Source: Rosettibacter sp037481715
GTDB taxonomy: Bacteria > Bacteroidota > Ignavibacteria > Ignavibacteriales > Melioribacteraceae
Reading direction: 5' to 3'
Assembly: GCA_037481715.1 (NCBI GenBank)
Contig: JBBFLD010000004.1
Coordinates: forward strand, 124,001 to 188,000
DNA: 64,000 nucleotides
The stretch's first letter is position 1, and each line of letters begins with the position of its first letter. Below, piece by piece: positions 1 through 7,406 of this stretch. The position numbers and the translations under genes were made by a program. The notes beneath the pieces are model-generated. The model searched no databases. It had not been told where the DNA came from and worked only from the letters and a program-made list of their open reading frames with translations.

Positions 1-378
1 AGGAATTCCTAATTTTTCAAATGTTTTTAATAATTCAGGGTCAACTTCATCAAGACTCTTTTTTTGTGGTCTTTTTTTTGGAGCAGAATAATAACTAATA
101 TCCTGAAAATCTATTGGCGGATAAGTTACATTGGGCCACTTTGGTTCTTCCATTGTAAGCCAGTAACGATACGCTTTGAGGCGCCATTCAGTCATCCATT
201 CAGGTTCCCCTTTTTTAGAAGAAATTAATCTAATTATGTCTTCATTCAAGCCTTTCGGTGCTACTTCAGATTCAATATCCGTAACAAAACCCCATTTGTA
301 TTCGGATTTTGTTAAATCATCCAGCACTTTCATATCGTCAGATACTTCCTGATTTATTTTATTTACATTTTCTTCCAT
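1..378 (-). CDS. sufB: Fe-S cluster assembly scaffold SufB, N-terminal part
   Basis: Codes for the first 126 residues of SufB; the gene runs off the left edge in frame. SufB forms the SufBCD scaffold that builds and transfers 4Fe-4S clusters in the cytoplasm. The translated start, with a KSEYKWGF stretch followed by PEWMTEWRLKAYRYW and then WPNVTYPPIDFQDISYYSAPK, is typical of the SufB N-terminus. The start ATG at 376-378 is the first possible in this frame. It is the last gene of a minus-strand run, about 110 bases after the DUF190 gene, so it probably has its own promoter. An Fe-S assembly gene fits a region rich in ferredoxin-type proteins. Confidence 0.92.
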   Translation of the reverse strand, partial: MEENVNKINQEVSDDMKVLDDLTKSEYKWGFVTDIESEVAPKGLNEDIIRLISSKKGEPEWMTEWRLKAYRYWLTMEEPKWPNVTYPPIDFQDISYYSAPKKRPQKKSLDEVDPELLKTFEKLGIP

Positions 379-487
379 TTTCTTTTTCCCAAAAATTATT
401 GATGCAAACCTATGGAATCTTGATAATTTTGTCAAGATTCAAAAGTAAAACATACTTAAAAAACATTTAGTTCATTTTAATCATTTT

Positions 488-841
488 TTATGAATTTATA
501 CCTGTAACGTATTTTATAACTTCCGCTTTTTCAATTGTAATTAACCCGCCGCAGTTTGCTTCTTCAAATATGTCATGCAGTATTGGCAAAAATTTTTCTA
601 CTTTTTCGGCTTCATCGACAATTTCAATTACAATAGGCATATCTTCAGAAAGTCTTAAAATTTTCGAAGTATGAATTCTGCTTGCTTTGCCATATCCCAT
701 GATACCCTTAAAAACAGTGGCTCCTGCTAATCCAGCTTTTCGGGCTTCCAAAACAATTTTTTCATAAACCGGATTATGATGCAGTATATCATCTTCGCCG
801 ACAAATATGCGGACTAATTTTGCTTCCCCTTTAATTTCCAT
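488..841 (-). CDS. DUF190 PII-like protein
   Basis: A 117-residue DUF190 protein, a family with a PII-like ferredoxin fold that often accompanies crcB. The opening KGEAKLVRIFVGEDD and the central GLAGATVFKGIMGYG are the family signature. Only one base separates it from crcB, so the two are surely co-transcribed and share the fluoride riboswitch upstream. The partnership suggests that it modulates or senses the state of the fluoride channel, but its ligand cannot be told from sequence. Confidence 0.88.
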   Translation of the reverse strand: MEIKGEAKLVRIFVGEDDILHHNPVYEKIVLEARKAGLAGATVFKGIMGYGKASRIHTSKILRLSEDMPIVIEIVDEAEKVEKFLPILHDIFEEANCGGLITIEKAEVIKYVTGINS

Positions 842-842
842 A

Positions 843-1226
843 TTATTCTCCAGAGATTATTTTTGAAAGTTTATAAGAAATAAAAAGTACGAAAAGAGTA
901 AGAAAAAGATTCAGCAAAATATTTAAGCCAGCATATAAATATTCTCTTTCTTTTAAGAAGTTAATTGTTTCGTATGAAAAAGTAGAGAATGTAGTTAAGC
1001 CGCCGCAAAATCCAATTGTAAGAAAAATTCTTAATTGAGAACTGATTAGTTCATAAGCATCGAAATAATACATTACAATGCCAATAATAAAACTTCCCAG
1101 AACATTAACTGTTAATGTTCCATATGGAAATGTAGGAGGAAGAAATTTATAAACAAAACCTGAAAGCCAGTATCTTAGTACTCCTCCTATTCCTGCTCCA
1201 ATAAATACAATGATATAGTTTTGCAA
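843..1226 (-). CDS. crcB: Fluoride ion channel CrcB/Fluc
   Basis: A 127-residue four-helix membrane protein of the CrcB/Fluc family, which exports fluoride as a dual-topology dimer. Visible family motifs are GGVLRYW (residues 14-20), TVNVLGSFIIG (39-49) and GFCGGLTTFSTFSYE (72-86), the last carrying the phenylalanine and Thr/Ser residues that line the pore. The start is probably the TTG at 1226, which follows an AAGGTGA ribosome-binding site; the nearby ATG reads out of frame. A fluoride riboswitch lies immediately upstream, which supports the function strongly. Confidence 0.95.
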   Translation of the reverse strand: MQNYIIVFIGAGIGGVLRYWLSGFVYKFLPPTFPYGTLTVNVLGSFIIGIVMYYFDAYELISSQLRIFLTIGFCGGLTTFSTFSYETINFLKEREYLYAGLNILLNLFLTLFVLFISYKLSKIISGE

Positions 1227-1249
1227 TTCATCACCTTAATTTTTGTTTG

Positions 1250-1325
1250 TATATATCTGGTAGGAGTTATCAGTCCGATAGGTTTAGTTGGACGGTTTGT
1301 TACAGGCTAACTCCATAGCCCATTG
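1250..1325 (-). promoter_or_regulatory. Fluoride riboswitch (crcB motif)
   Basis: Read on the minus strand, the leader holds GGGCTATGGAGTTAGCC (1321-1305), a GTCC/GGAC hairpin, and then CTGATAACTCCTACCAG (1273-1257). This is the known fluoride aptamer layout: a GGCT/AGCC stem enclosing ATGGAGTT, the conserved CTGATA, and a pseudoknot between GGAGTT and AACTCC, which are exactly complementary here. It lies just before the crcB start. No terminator follows, so it probably controls access to the ribosome-binding site at about 1232-1238. Confidence 0.93.
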
Positions 1326-1364
1326 CAAAATTACAAAAGAAATTATTTTGAAAAAAGTCGTCAA

Positions 1365-2279
1365 TTATAATTTAACAGCTTTGCTTATAAAATTCTTAAC
1401 TTTCCTAAAAATTGAATACTCATGTACAAGTTCTTTAATTTCATTTAATTTCTTCTCTGCTGCCTTAACACCTGCTTCAATAATTTCTTCTGCTTTATCA
1501 AAATCTGTCCATGAATAATTTGATACTTCAGGATAAATAATTAAATCTGCCTCTTTTAATTTCATTATTGACAAATGATATGAAGTGATATCTTCAGTTC
1601 GATAAAGTATATCAATGATATTTTTAGGAGGTTCAATTATATTTAGAGTTCTTGAAACATTAACAGCTACAACTTTATTTGCACCTAATTGCCTAACTTT
1701 TGAGGCGGGCACATTCTCTGAAGTATAACCATCAATTAAATAATAACCATCTAACTTAACTGGAGGGAAAATGCCAGGGATTGCTGAACTTGCCTTTAAA
1801 ACATCACGAAGCTTACCTCTGACAAAATTAATTTCTTCGCCTGTAATTAAATCTGTTGAAATTGCAGAAAATTTTATTTTGAGATTATCCAATGTAACAT
1901 CTGGAAGAATATTATAAATTTCGTTTGTGGTTTCTTCATCAAAATATGAAAGCGAAGTTAATGATTTAATTGCCTGCAATCTTAGTTCAATATAATCAAG
2001 AAATTTATTGAAATAATTTTTATCTGAGTTCTTGGCAGATTCGTTTAACTTTTCTATTCCAAGTTCTCTAAACTTTGGATGCTTCATTGCATTAAGTATA
2101 AATTCTTCTACATCTTTTGCATTTCCAAAGTATGCATAAAGTCCACCCACAATAGCACCCATGCTGCATCCAGTTAAAGCATCAATTTTAATTTTTTCAG
2201 AATCGAGTACTTTGAGAACTCCGATATGAGCTAAACCTCTTGCACCTCCGCCGCCAAGTGCCAACCCTAAGTTTGTCAT
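1365..2279 (-). CDS. Patatin-like phospholipase (RssA/NTE family)
   Basis: A 304-residue cytoplasmic patatin-type serine hydrolase. The oxyanion-hole loop GGGGARG (9-15), the nucleophile motif GCSMG (37-41, Ser39) and the catalytic Asp in LIDGY (Asp183) form the Ser-Asp dyad of patatin lipases. The length fits the bacterial RssA/YchK/NTE group, which hydrolyses phospholipids or lysophospholipids; the substrate here is unknown. It begins four bases after the thioredoxin-like gene, so it is probably the distal gene of the arsenic-linked transcript, though a role in arsenic handling is not implied. Confidence 0.88.
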   Translation of the reverse strand: MTNLGLALGGGGARGLAHIGVLKVLDSEKIKIDALTGCSMGAIVGGLYAYFGNAKDVEEFILNAMKHPKFRELGIEKLNESAKNSDKNYFNKFLDYIELRLQAIKSLTSLSYFDEETTNEIYNILPDVTLDNLKIKFSAISTDLITGEEINFVRGKLRDVLKASSAIPGIFPPVKLDGYYLIDGYTSENVPASKVRQLGANKVVAVNVSRTLNIIEPPKNIIDILYRTEDITSYHLSIMKLKEADLIIYPEVSNYSWTDFDKAEEIIEAGVKAAEKKLNEIKELVHEYSIFRKVKNFISKAVKL

Positions 2280-2283
2280 ATTT

Positions 2284-2529
2284 TTATTTTTGATTTTCTT
2301 TAAGCCAATTCAATATCATTTCATCTTTGGGAATTATTCCATAACATTTAACCTGCTCGTTAATCACTAATGCAGGAGTCATCATTATTCCATAATTCAT
2401 AATTTCACTTATATCAGTTACCTTTTCAATAATTGCTTCGATAGATTCTTTTTCAATAATTTCTCTAACTTTTGCTTCAAGTGTGTTACATTTTTTACAT
2501 CCAGTTCCAAGAATTTTTATGAAAATCAT
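2284..2529 (-). CDS. Small thioredoxin-like redox protein (MTH895 type)
   Basis: An 81-residue glutaredoxin/thioredoxin-fold protein with a CKKC active site (Cys11, Cys14) after a GTG turn, and the cis-Pro region MMTPALVINE. This is the layout of the small 'redox-active disulfide protein 2' family. It is a paralogue of the 80-residue gene at 4250-4492, sharing the MTPAL core and a tail ending in WLK. It lies three bases after a second thioredoxin-fold gene within the arsenic block, where it may reduce ArsC or handle metalloid-thiol chemistry; that role is inferred. Confidence 0.82.
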   Translation of the reverse strand: MIFIKILGTGCKKCNTLEAKVREIIEKESIEAIIEKVTDISEIMNYGIMMTPALVINEQVKCYGIIPKDEMILNWLKENQK

Positions 2530-2532
2530 TTT

Positions 2533-2844
2533 TCAACTCTTATTGTTAATCTTTAAGAGAATTCTATTTTTTATTTCTTCAGAAGTAGGAATTCCATTAG
2601 GATAAAATCTGCATGTAAGAGCAGGATTATCTGGTTCAGGCATTTCTAATAAATCTTCCCCATCAATTAATAATGTTGGTGAACCTCTGAATTTCACCTG
2701 TCTTGCTGTTGCTTCATCTTCAACAAGAACCATTTTCAATTCAATTTTATCTTCCAAGCCTTTAACAGCTTCATAAAGATTGTTCTGCATTTTTAAATAA
2801 TTTGGACATCCTTCAAAATATTGGAATTCAAGTTTTATTTTCAT
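2533..2844 (-). CDS. Thioredoxin-fold protein, DF-type (seleno)protein relative
   Basis: A 103-residue thioredoxin-fold protein with a single N-terminal Cys in FEGCP (Cys13), a GSPTLLIDG cis-Pro region and a second Cys in TCRFY (Cys78). This resembles the small family described as DF (seleno)proteins, relatives of alkylmercury-lyase-linked proteins, often found with metal-resistance genes. Its position between acr3 and another thioredoxin-like gene suggests thiol or metalloid redox work. The exact reaction is not known. Confidence 0.7.
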   Translation of the reverse strand: MKIKLEFQYFEGCPNYLKMQNNLYEAVKGLEDKIELKMVLVEDEATARQVKFRGSPTLLIDGEDLLEMPEPDNPALTCRFYPNGIPTSEEIKNRILLKINNKS

Positions 2845-3064
2845 TGTAATTATTACGAATTTATTTTTTCAAATGTAATTAGCTGTTTTTAATTTACCAA
2901 AAAAATTATTATTATTTTTGAACTTAATTAATAGTATTGTAAAAAGATTAGTAAGCAATACTATATCTAAAACTGTTCAGATCATATCAATGAATGATGG
3001 TTCCTGCAGAAATATCTCTTCAAAAAAAATTACAACAACATTATTGAAATTATTAATTTATTTT

Positions 3065-4120
3065 TTACACTATTTCTTCAGCAAAAAATTTTTTCTCGTA
3101 TTTTAATGCAACATTAACAAGCGTAATTAACACAGGCACTTCTACCAATGGTCCAATTACAGTTGCAAAAGCCGCAGGTGAATTTATCCCAAACACAGCA
3201 ACAGCCACTGCAATAGCTAATTCAAAATCGTTGCTGCCAGCAGTGAATGCAACAGTTGTAGTTTTTTCATAAGATATTCCTTGTCTTTTTACGAAGAAGA
3301 ATGTTACAAAAAACATAATTGCAAAATAAAAAGTGTATGGAATTGCTACTCTAAGAACATCAAGAGGAAGTTCAACGATCTTTTCTCCCTTTAATGAAAA
3401 CATTACAAAGATTGTAAACAATAAAGCGATTGGAGTAAGTATAGAAATTTTAGGAATAAATTTTGTATGATACCATTCTTTTCCATTTTTCTTAACTAAA
3501 ATCAAACGGGTTAGAACTCCACCTGCAAATGGGATTCCAAGATAAATTAAAACTGTTACTGCAATTTCCCAGATAGAAACATTTACTAATGCACCTTGCA
3601 TCCCAAATATTGGAGGAAGAACCGTAATAAATATGTATGCATAAACGGAATAAAAGAGAACTTGAAAGATTGCATTAAAGGCAACAAGTCCAGCCGCAAG
3701 TTCCGAGTCGCCACTAGCTAAATCATTCCAAACTAAAACCATTGCAATACACCTTGCTAAACCAACAAGTATTACTCCAATTGCCATTTCTGGTTTATCT
3801 GGTAAAAGAATAAGCGCAAGAAAAAACATTACAAGTGGTCCAACAATCCAGTTTTGTACTAATGAAATTGTAAGCAGTTTAACATTTTTAAAAACTATTG
3901 GCAGTTCTTCATACTTAACTTTTGCAAGGGGTGGGTACATCATTAAAATTAATCCAATTGCAATTGGGATGTTTGTAGTCCCGGAGCTTAACGAATTCCA
4001 AAAACCAGCAATGCCAGGGAAAATTGAACCGGCTGCAACTCCAAGAAACATTACAATAAAAATCCAAAGTGTTAGGAAACGATCAAAGAAAGAAAGTTTT
4101 TTTGATACAGAAGCATCCAT
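3065..4120 (-). CDS. acr3: Arsenite efflux transporter Acr3
   Basis: A 351-residue membrane protein of the ArsB/Acr3 class, Acr3 branch (bile-acid/sodium symporter superfamily), with about ten predicted membrane segments. It expels arsenite from the cell. The conserved Cys of helix 4 is seen in GLARCIAMVLVWNDLA (Cys124), and the conserved acidic residue of helix 9 lies in AGSNDFELAIA. Both belong to the known As(III) transport site. The gene lies with arsC, arsR and thioredoxin-like genes in one orientation. Confidence 0.95.
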   Translation of the reverse strand: MDASVSKKLSFFDRFLTLWIFIVMFLGVAAGSIFPGIAGFWNSLSSGTTNIPIAIGLILMMYPPLAKVKYEELPIVFKNVKLLTISLVQNWIVGPLVMFFLALILLPDKPEMAIGVILVGLARCIAMVLVWNDLASGDSELAAGLVAFNAIFQVLFYSVYAYIFITVLPPIFGMQGALVNVSIWEIAVTVLIYLGIPFAGGVLTRLILVKKNGKEWYHTKFIPKISILTPIALLFTIFVMFSLKGEKIVELPLDVLRVAIPYTFYFAIMFFVTFFFVKRQGISYEKTTTVAFTAGSNDFELAIAVAVAVFGINSPAAFATVIGPLVEVPVLITLVNVALKYEKKFFAEEIV

Positions 4121-4249
4121 AATCTCTCCAAAATTAAATATTGATTTTAGTATGTTCGTCTTTTATGAACGTATTTCGCTGATTTAATAGATTTACTTTG
4201 AATAAATTTGTCTGAGCAAACTCATCTAATCTATTTATGTGCTTGCTAT

Positions 4250-4492
4250 TTATTTCAAATCTTTTAACCAATGTTCTAATGTAGATTTAGTTGGGATTTT
4301 ACCTTGAATTAAAATTTTCCCATTTACAATTAATGCAGGAGTCATCCATACCCCAAGCTCAATAAACTTATCAGGTTCAACAATTTTTTGAATATCTGCT
4401 TGTAGATTGTTTTCTGTAACAACTTCATTACAAAGTTGATAAAGTTTCTCACAGTTAATACAACCAGGTCCAACAACTTTTATTTCTAACAT
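4250..4492 (-). CDS. Small thioredoxin-like redox protein
   Basis: An 80-residue thioredoxin-fold protein with a CINC active site (Cys11, Cys14) and a WMTPALIVNG cis-Pro segment, paralogous to the gene at 2284-2529. It sits between arsC and acr3. Thioredoxin-coupled arsenate reductases need a dithiol donor, so a dedicated reductant for ArsC is a reasonable inference, though not shown by sequence. A good ribosome-binding site (GGAGAA) precedes the ATG. Confidence 0.82.
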   Translation of the reverse strand: MLEIKVVGPGCINCEKLYQLCNEVVTENNLQADIQKIVEPDKFIELGVWMTPALIVNGKILIQGKIPTKSTLEHWLKDLK

Positions 4493-4517
4493 TATTTCTC
4501 CTCCTATTTATTTTTTT

Positions 4518-4605
4518 CTTCGTGGTTCTCTTCTCTGTGAGGTTCTCCGTGTAATATTTTTCTTACACAGAGAATCACGGAGAATACACGTAGAGTTTCA
4601 CTGAG
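4518..4605. repeat. Imperfect palindromic repeat, family A (copy A1)
   Basis: A left arm starting CTTCGTGGTTCTC and ending TCTCCGTGTAA is followed by a short AT spacer and a right arm starting TTACACAGAGAATCACGG. The arms are imperfect inverted repeats built from CTCTGTG/CACAGAG units. It abuts the arsC stop codon, so in RNA it would form a long hairpin between arsC and the thioredoxin-like gene. Related copies are at 5049-5090, 5468-5509 and 40996-41089. Confidence 0.8.
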
Positions 4606-5028
4606 TTATTTTAATTCTTTCAAATAGAAATCATAAAATTCTTTTTTGATTTCGTCTCTAACTTTTCTAAAAACTGCAAGTATTTCTTCTTCTGTTCCCG
4701 TTGCTTCTGCAGGGTCTTCAAATCCTATGTGTAATTGTTTGCCGACTTTGCCAATAAAAACAGGGCATGTTTCTTTTGCATTGTCGCAAACAGTTATTAC
4801 ATAGTCAAATGATTGATTAATATATTTCTCTACATTTTCGGGAATACCGCTGCTGATATCAATCCCGATTTCTTTCATTACTTGAACTGCTTTGGGATTT
4901 ATTTTTTCAGCTGGATTGGTTCCAGCCGAGTAGACTTCAAGATTTGAATCAAATGATTTTAGAAATCCTTCTGCCATTTGGCTTCGGCAGGAATTTCCAG
5001 TGCAAAGAATGAGAATTCTTTTTTTCAT
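4606..5028 (-). CDS. arsC: Arsenate reductase ArsC, thioredoxin-coupled (LMW phosphatase fold)
   Basis: A 140-residue arsenate reductase of the low-molecular-weight tyrosine-phosphatase fold. The P-loop CTGNSCRS carries the nucleophile Cys9 and Cys14. Cys81 and Cys88 in VCDNAKETCP match the second and third redox cysteines of thioredoxin-coupled ArsC (10, 82 and 89 in the Staphylococcus enzyme). The DPAEATG acid loop is present. It converts arsenate to arsenite, which Acr3 exports. Thioredoxin-like genes next to it are plausible electron donors. Confidence 0.95.
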   Translation of the reverse strand: MKKRILILCTGNSCRSQMAEGFLKSFDSNLEVYSAGTNPAEKINPKAVQVMKEIGIDISSGIPENVEKYINQSFDYVITVCDNAKETCPVFIGKVGKQLHIGFEDPAEATGTEEEILAVFRKVRDEIKKEFYDFYLKELK

Positions 5029-5048
5029 TTTATCTCCTTTAGTGATTT

Positions 5049-5090
5049 GTTACACAGAGAACCACTGAGAATTCACAAAGAACCTCAGAG
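5049..5090. repeat. Inverted repeat arm, family A (copy A2, left of GxxExxY gene)
   Basis: A 42-bp arm beginning GTTACACAGAGAACCACTGA. It matches the reverse complement of the 42-bp arm at 5468-5509 at 32 of 42 positions, including the outer 12. The two arms bracket the GxxExxY gene the way terminal inverted repeats bracket a small transposon. Confidence 0.8.
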
Positions 5091-5462
5091 TTATTTAATG
5101 TATCTTTTAATTCCATCTTTTAACCTAAGTACATTGAAGTTTATTAAAAGTCCAACTTTCTTTTCAGAGAATTTTAAGTAAGTTAATATTTGTGCTTCAT
5201 GAATTGGATTAAATTCATCAACGGTTTTCAATTCTAATACAACTTTATCTTCAACGAGAATATCAATTCTATATCCACATTCAAGTTTGATTTCTTTGTA
5301 TACAACCGGAACTGGTTTCTGACGTTCAACTTTCAAACCTTTTTTTGTCAATTCATAAGCTAAGCATTCTTCATAAGCTGATTCTAATAAACCTGGACCC
5401 AATTCTTTATGAACTTCAATCGCACAACCGATTATAACATTCGTTAAATCTTCAAATTGCAT
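5091..5462 (-). CDS. GxxExxY family protein (PD-(D/E)XK nuclease-like)
   Basis: A 123-residue protein of the GxxExxY family, named for the motif seen as GLLESAY (residues 24-30). Its core GYRIDILVEDKVVLELKTVD has the Asp67...Glu77-x-Lys79 pattern of PD-(D/E)XK nuclease-like folds. The function of the family is not established. It interrupts the arsenic operon between the permease and arsC and fills the whole space between two 42-bp inverted repeats, with the stop codon touching the left one. This suggests an inserted unit rather than an arsenic gene. A second, broken copy lies at 28697-29066. Confidence 0.9.
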   Translation of the reverse strand: MQFEDLTNVIIGCAIEVHKELGPGLLESAYEECLAYELTKKGLKVERQKPVPVVYKEIKLECGYRIDILVEDKVVLELKTVDEFNPIHEAQILTYLKFSEKKVGLLINFNVLRLKDGIKRYIK

Positions 5463-5467
5463 AAAAC

Positions 5468-5509
5468 CTCCGTGTTTCTCAGTGTGTACTCTGTGGCTCT
5501 CTGTGTAAC
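5468..5509. repeat. Inverted repeat arm, family A (copy A3, right of GxxExxY gene)
   Basis: The arm ends CTCTGTGTAAC and is the inverted partner of 5049-5090. It lies five bases before the GxxExxY start codon, so the element holds almost nothing but the gene and its two arms. Confidence 0.8.
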
Positions 5510-5516
5510 AATGTTT

Positions 5517-6818
5517 TTAAAATATTGCTCCATAAATTAATCCGCTAATAGTCGCCATAATTATTACAAGAGAAACATAAACAACAGTTTTCTGCGTCCC
5601 GATTACGCTTCTTATCACTAACATATTTGGTAACGATAATGCTGGGCCTGCAAGAAGTAATGCCAATGCTGGACCTTTACCCATTCCATTGTTAATCAAT
5701 CCTTGAAGAATTGGGATTTCAGTCAAAGTTGCAAAATACATAAACGCACCAGTCACAGAAGCAAAGAGATTCGAGAATAATGAATTACCTCCAACTAATG
5801 TATAAATCCATTCTTTCGGAATAATTCCTCCATTTCCTTCAGCTGAGCCTAAAAGAAATCCAGCTACAAGAACTCCAGCTCCGAGCAAAGGCATTATTTG
5901 CTTTGTAAATCCCCAAGTCTCGCCAAGCCATTGATTTGGTTCGCCATCAGAATAGGTTAAAGCCAACGTAGTTGCAATTACACCAACTACGAAAGGAATT
6001 GTTGGATTGTGATAAAACAGAATTGCTGAGATAATTACTGCCAGTGTTCCAAGAAAAACATATAACTTTTTCACACCAATGATGTAAATCAATGAGATTG
6101 CAAAACCAATTCCGAAGATTGAAGTGATATACCATTTATTTGCATACATAAAATACCAGAACCCTTCTGTCTCGAGTGGTTTACCCCAATTCACAATAAC
6201 AAGGATAGCAACGAGAATAAAGAAATGAGTTGCTGTCTGCCAGAAAGGTCTTGGTTCTTCAACTTCGGGTATTGCAAGTTGTGTTTCAGCTCTTTGTTTT
6301 TCTTCCTTTCGATAGATGAAAGCCATAATTAAACCAATAATTAAACTGAATGAAACTGCACCTATTACTCTTGCTATGCCAAGTTCTAAACCAAGAACTC
6401 TTGCTGTAAGAATAATTGCAAGAATATTAATTGCTGGACCCGAATAAAGAAAAGCAATTGCTGGACCTAAACCTGCACCTCGTTTATGAATACTTGAAAA
6501 CAAAGGAAGTACAGTGCATGAGCAAACAGCTAAAATTGTCCCTGAGACTGATGCAATTAAATATGCTTTCCATTTTTTTGCTTTTGCACCAAAATACTTA
6601 ATTATAGAAGCTTGACTAATAAACACAGCAATTACTCCAGCAATAAAAAAAGCAGGCACCAAACACAACAGCACATGTTCCTGTGCATACCATTTAGCAA
6701 GAGCAAAAGCATCAATAATAGAATTACGAAAAGTTTCGTTTTGAATTGGTAAAAAGTATGCGAATAAGAAAAAGCCGGTTATCCATAAAAAGGATTTGTA
6801 TTGTTCTTTCCAGTCCAT
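5517..6818 (-). CDS. Permease of the UPF0718/ArsP-like family
   Basis: A 433-residue polytopic membrane protein of the DUF318/UPF0718 permease family, with two related halves. The conserved first-half segment has a CSCT motif (99-102) followed by GAGLGPAIAFLYSGPAINI, and the second half has GKGPALALLLAGPALSLPN. Members include ArsP, which exports organoarsenicals, and SO_0444-type metal exporters. Its place directly behind arsR argues for metalloid or metal efflux, with the exact substrate open. The N-terminal MDWKEQYKSFLW start is well placed. Confidence 0.85.
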   Translation of the reverse strand: MDWKEQYKSFLWITGFFLFAYFLPIQNETFRNSIIDAFALAKWYAQEHVLLCLVPAFFIAGVIAVFISQASIIKYFGAKAKKWKAYLIASVSGTILAVCSCTVLPLFSSIHKRGAGLGPAIAFLYSGPAINILAIILTARVLGLELGIARVIGAVSFSLIIGLIMAFIYRKEEKQRAETQLAIPEVEEPRPFWQTATHFFILVAILVIVNWGKPLETEGFWYFMYANKWYITSIFGIGFAISLIYIIGVKKLYVFLGTLAVIISAILFYHNPTIPFVVGVIATTLALTYSDGEPNQWLGETWGFTKQIMPLLGAGVLVAGFLLGSAEGNGGIIPKEWIYTLVGGNSLFSNLFASVTGAFMYFATLTEIPILQGLINNGMGKGPALALLLAGPALSLPNMLVIRSVIGTQKTVVYVSLVIIMATISGLIYGAIF

Positions 6819-6911
6819 AATGAAATTGCCTTTAATTATAATATATTTCGATTTGCCTTATACTTTTATATGGTTAGTTTATTAAAACATTTTTTGAAGA
6901 AATCCTACTTT

Positions 6912-7316
6912 CTATTTCTTGATCCTTTCTTTAATTAACTTTACTAAATCTTCTTCTGGAATTATGCCAACAACACAACGATTATCTTCTCTTAATAGCA
7001 GCCTTTGATTTAATCGATCTTCATCTTCCAAGAAAGTTTTGTCATTTAAGAAATTTCTTAAAAATGTAAAAAGGCTTTTGTTTTCCTGGACAGATTTATT
7101 TAGTTGATAATAAACCCATGTTCCTTCTTTTTCATAAGTTAGCAACTCAGCATTCTTAAGAATAGTTAATGCTTTCGAGACTGCATATTGAGGAATTCTT
7201 AATGCATCCATTAATTCACATACACAAAGATTTTGACCGCTCTTAATAAAGAGGTTAATAATTCTCAATCTTGTTTCATCAGAAAGAGCTTTGAATTTTT
7301 CTATTAACTTGTCCAT
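6912..7316 (-). CDS. arsR: ArsR-family metalloregulator with CVC site
   Basis: A 134-residue winged-helix repressor of the ArsR/SmtB family. The recognition-helix region begins with LCVCELMDAL (Cys31, Cys33), the alpha-3 ELCVCDL-type As(III)/Sb(III) site of classic ArsR proteins. A further Cys in DNRCVVG (about residue 113) lies in a C-terminal extension beyond the usual core of about 100 residues and could be a third thiolate ligand. It heads the minus-strand arsenic block. A perfect palindrome at 7360-7371 upstream is a likely operator. Confidence 0.94.
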   Translation of the reverse strand: MDKLIEKFKALSDETRLRIINLFIKSGQNLCVCELMDALRIPQYAVSKALTILKNAELLTYEKEGTWVYYQLNKSVQENKSLFTFLRNFLNDKTFLEDEDRLNQRLLLREDNRCVVGIIPEEDLVKLIKERIKK

Positions 7317-7346
7317 GTTAATATATGCTAATTATTGCATGTAAAA

Positions 7347-7371
7347 ATATGCTTATCTATGCATATATGCA
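7347..7371. promoter_or_regulatory. Candidate ArsR operator
   Basis: A perfect 12-bp palindrome, TGCATATATGCA, lies at 7360-7371, 44-55 bases upstream of the arsR start. It overlaps a second imperfect pair, ATATGC...GCATAT (7347-7366). ArsR/SmtB operators are commonly AT-rich dyads of this type. The site is in the only gap that could hold the arsR promoter. Confidence 0.5.
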
Positions 7372-7406
7372 AATAATTTTTTAGTGAGATAAATTTCTGT
7401 AGGAAT

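Noticed and set aside
1288..1518. Plus-strand open frame of 76 codons
   Set aside because: It overlaps the fluoride riboswitch and the patatin gene on the other strand and has no ribosome-binding site or family resemblance.
2931..2964. 9-bp inverted repeat ATAGTATTG/CAATACTAT between acr3 and the DF-type gene
   Set aside because: Such AT-rich dyads occur by chance in DNA of this composition, and no regulator or T-run supports it.
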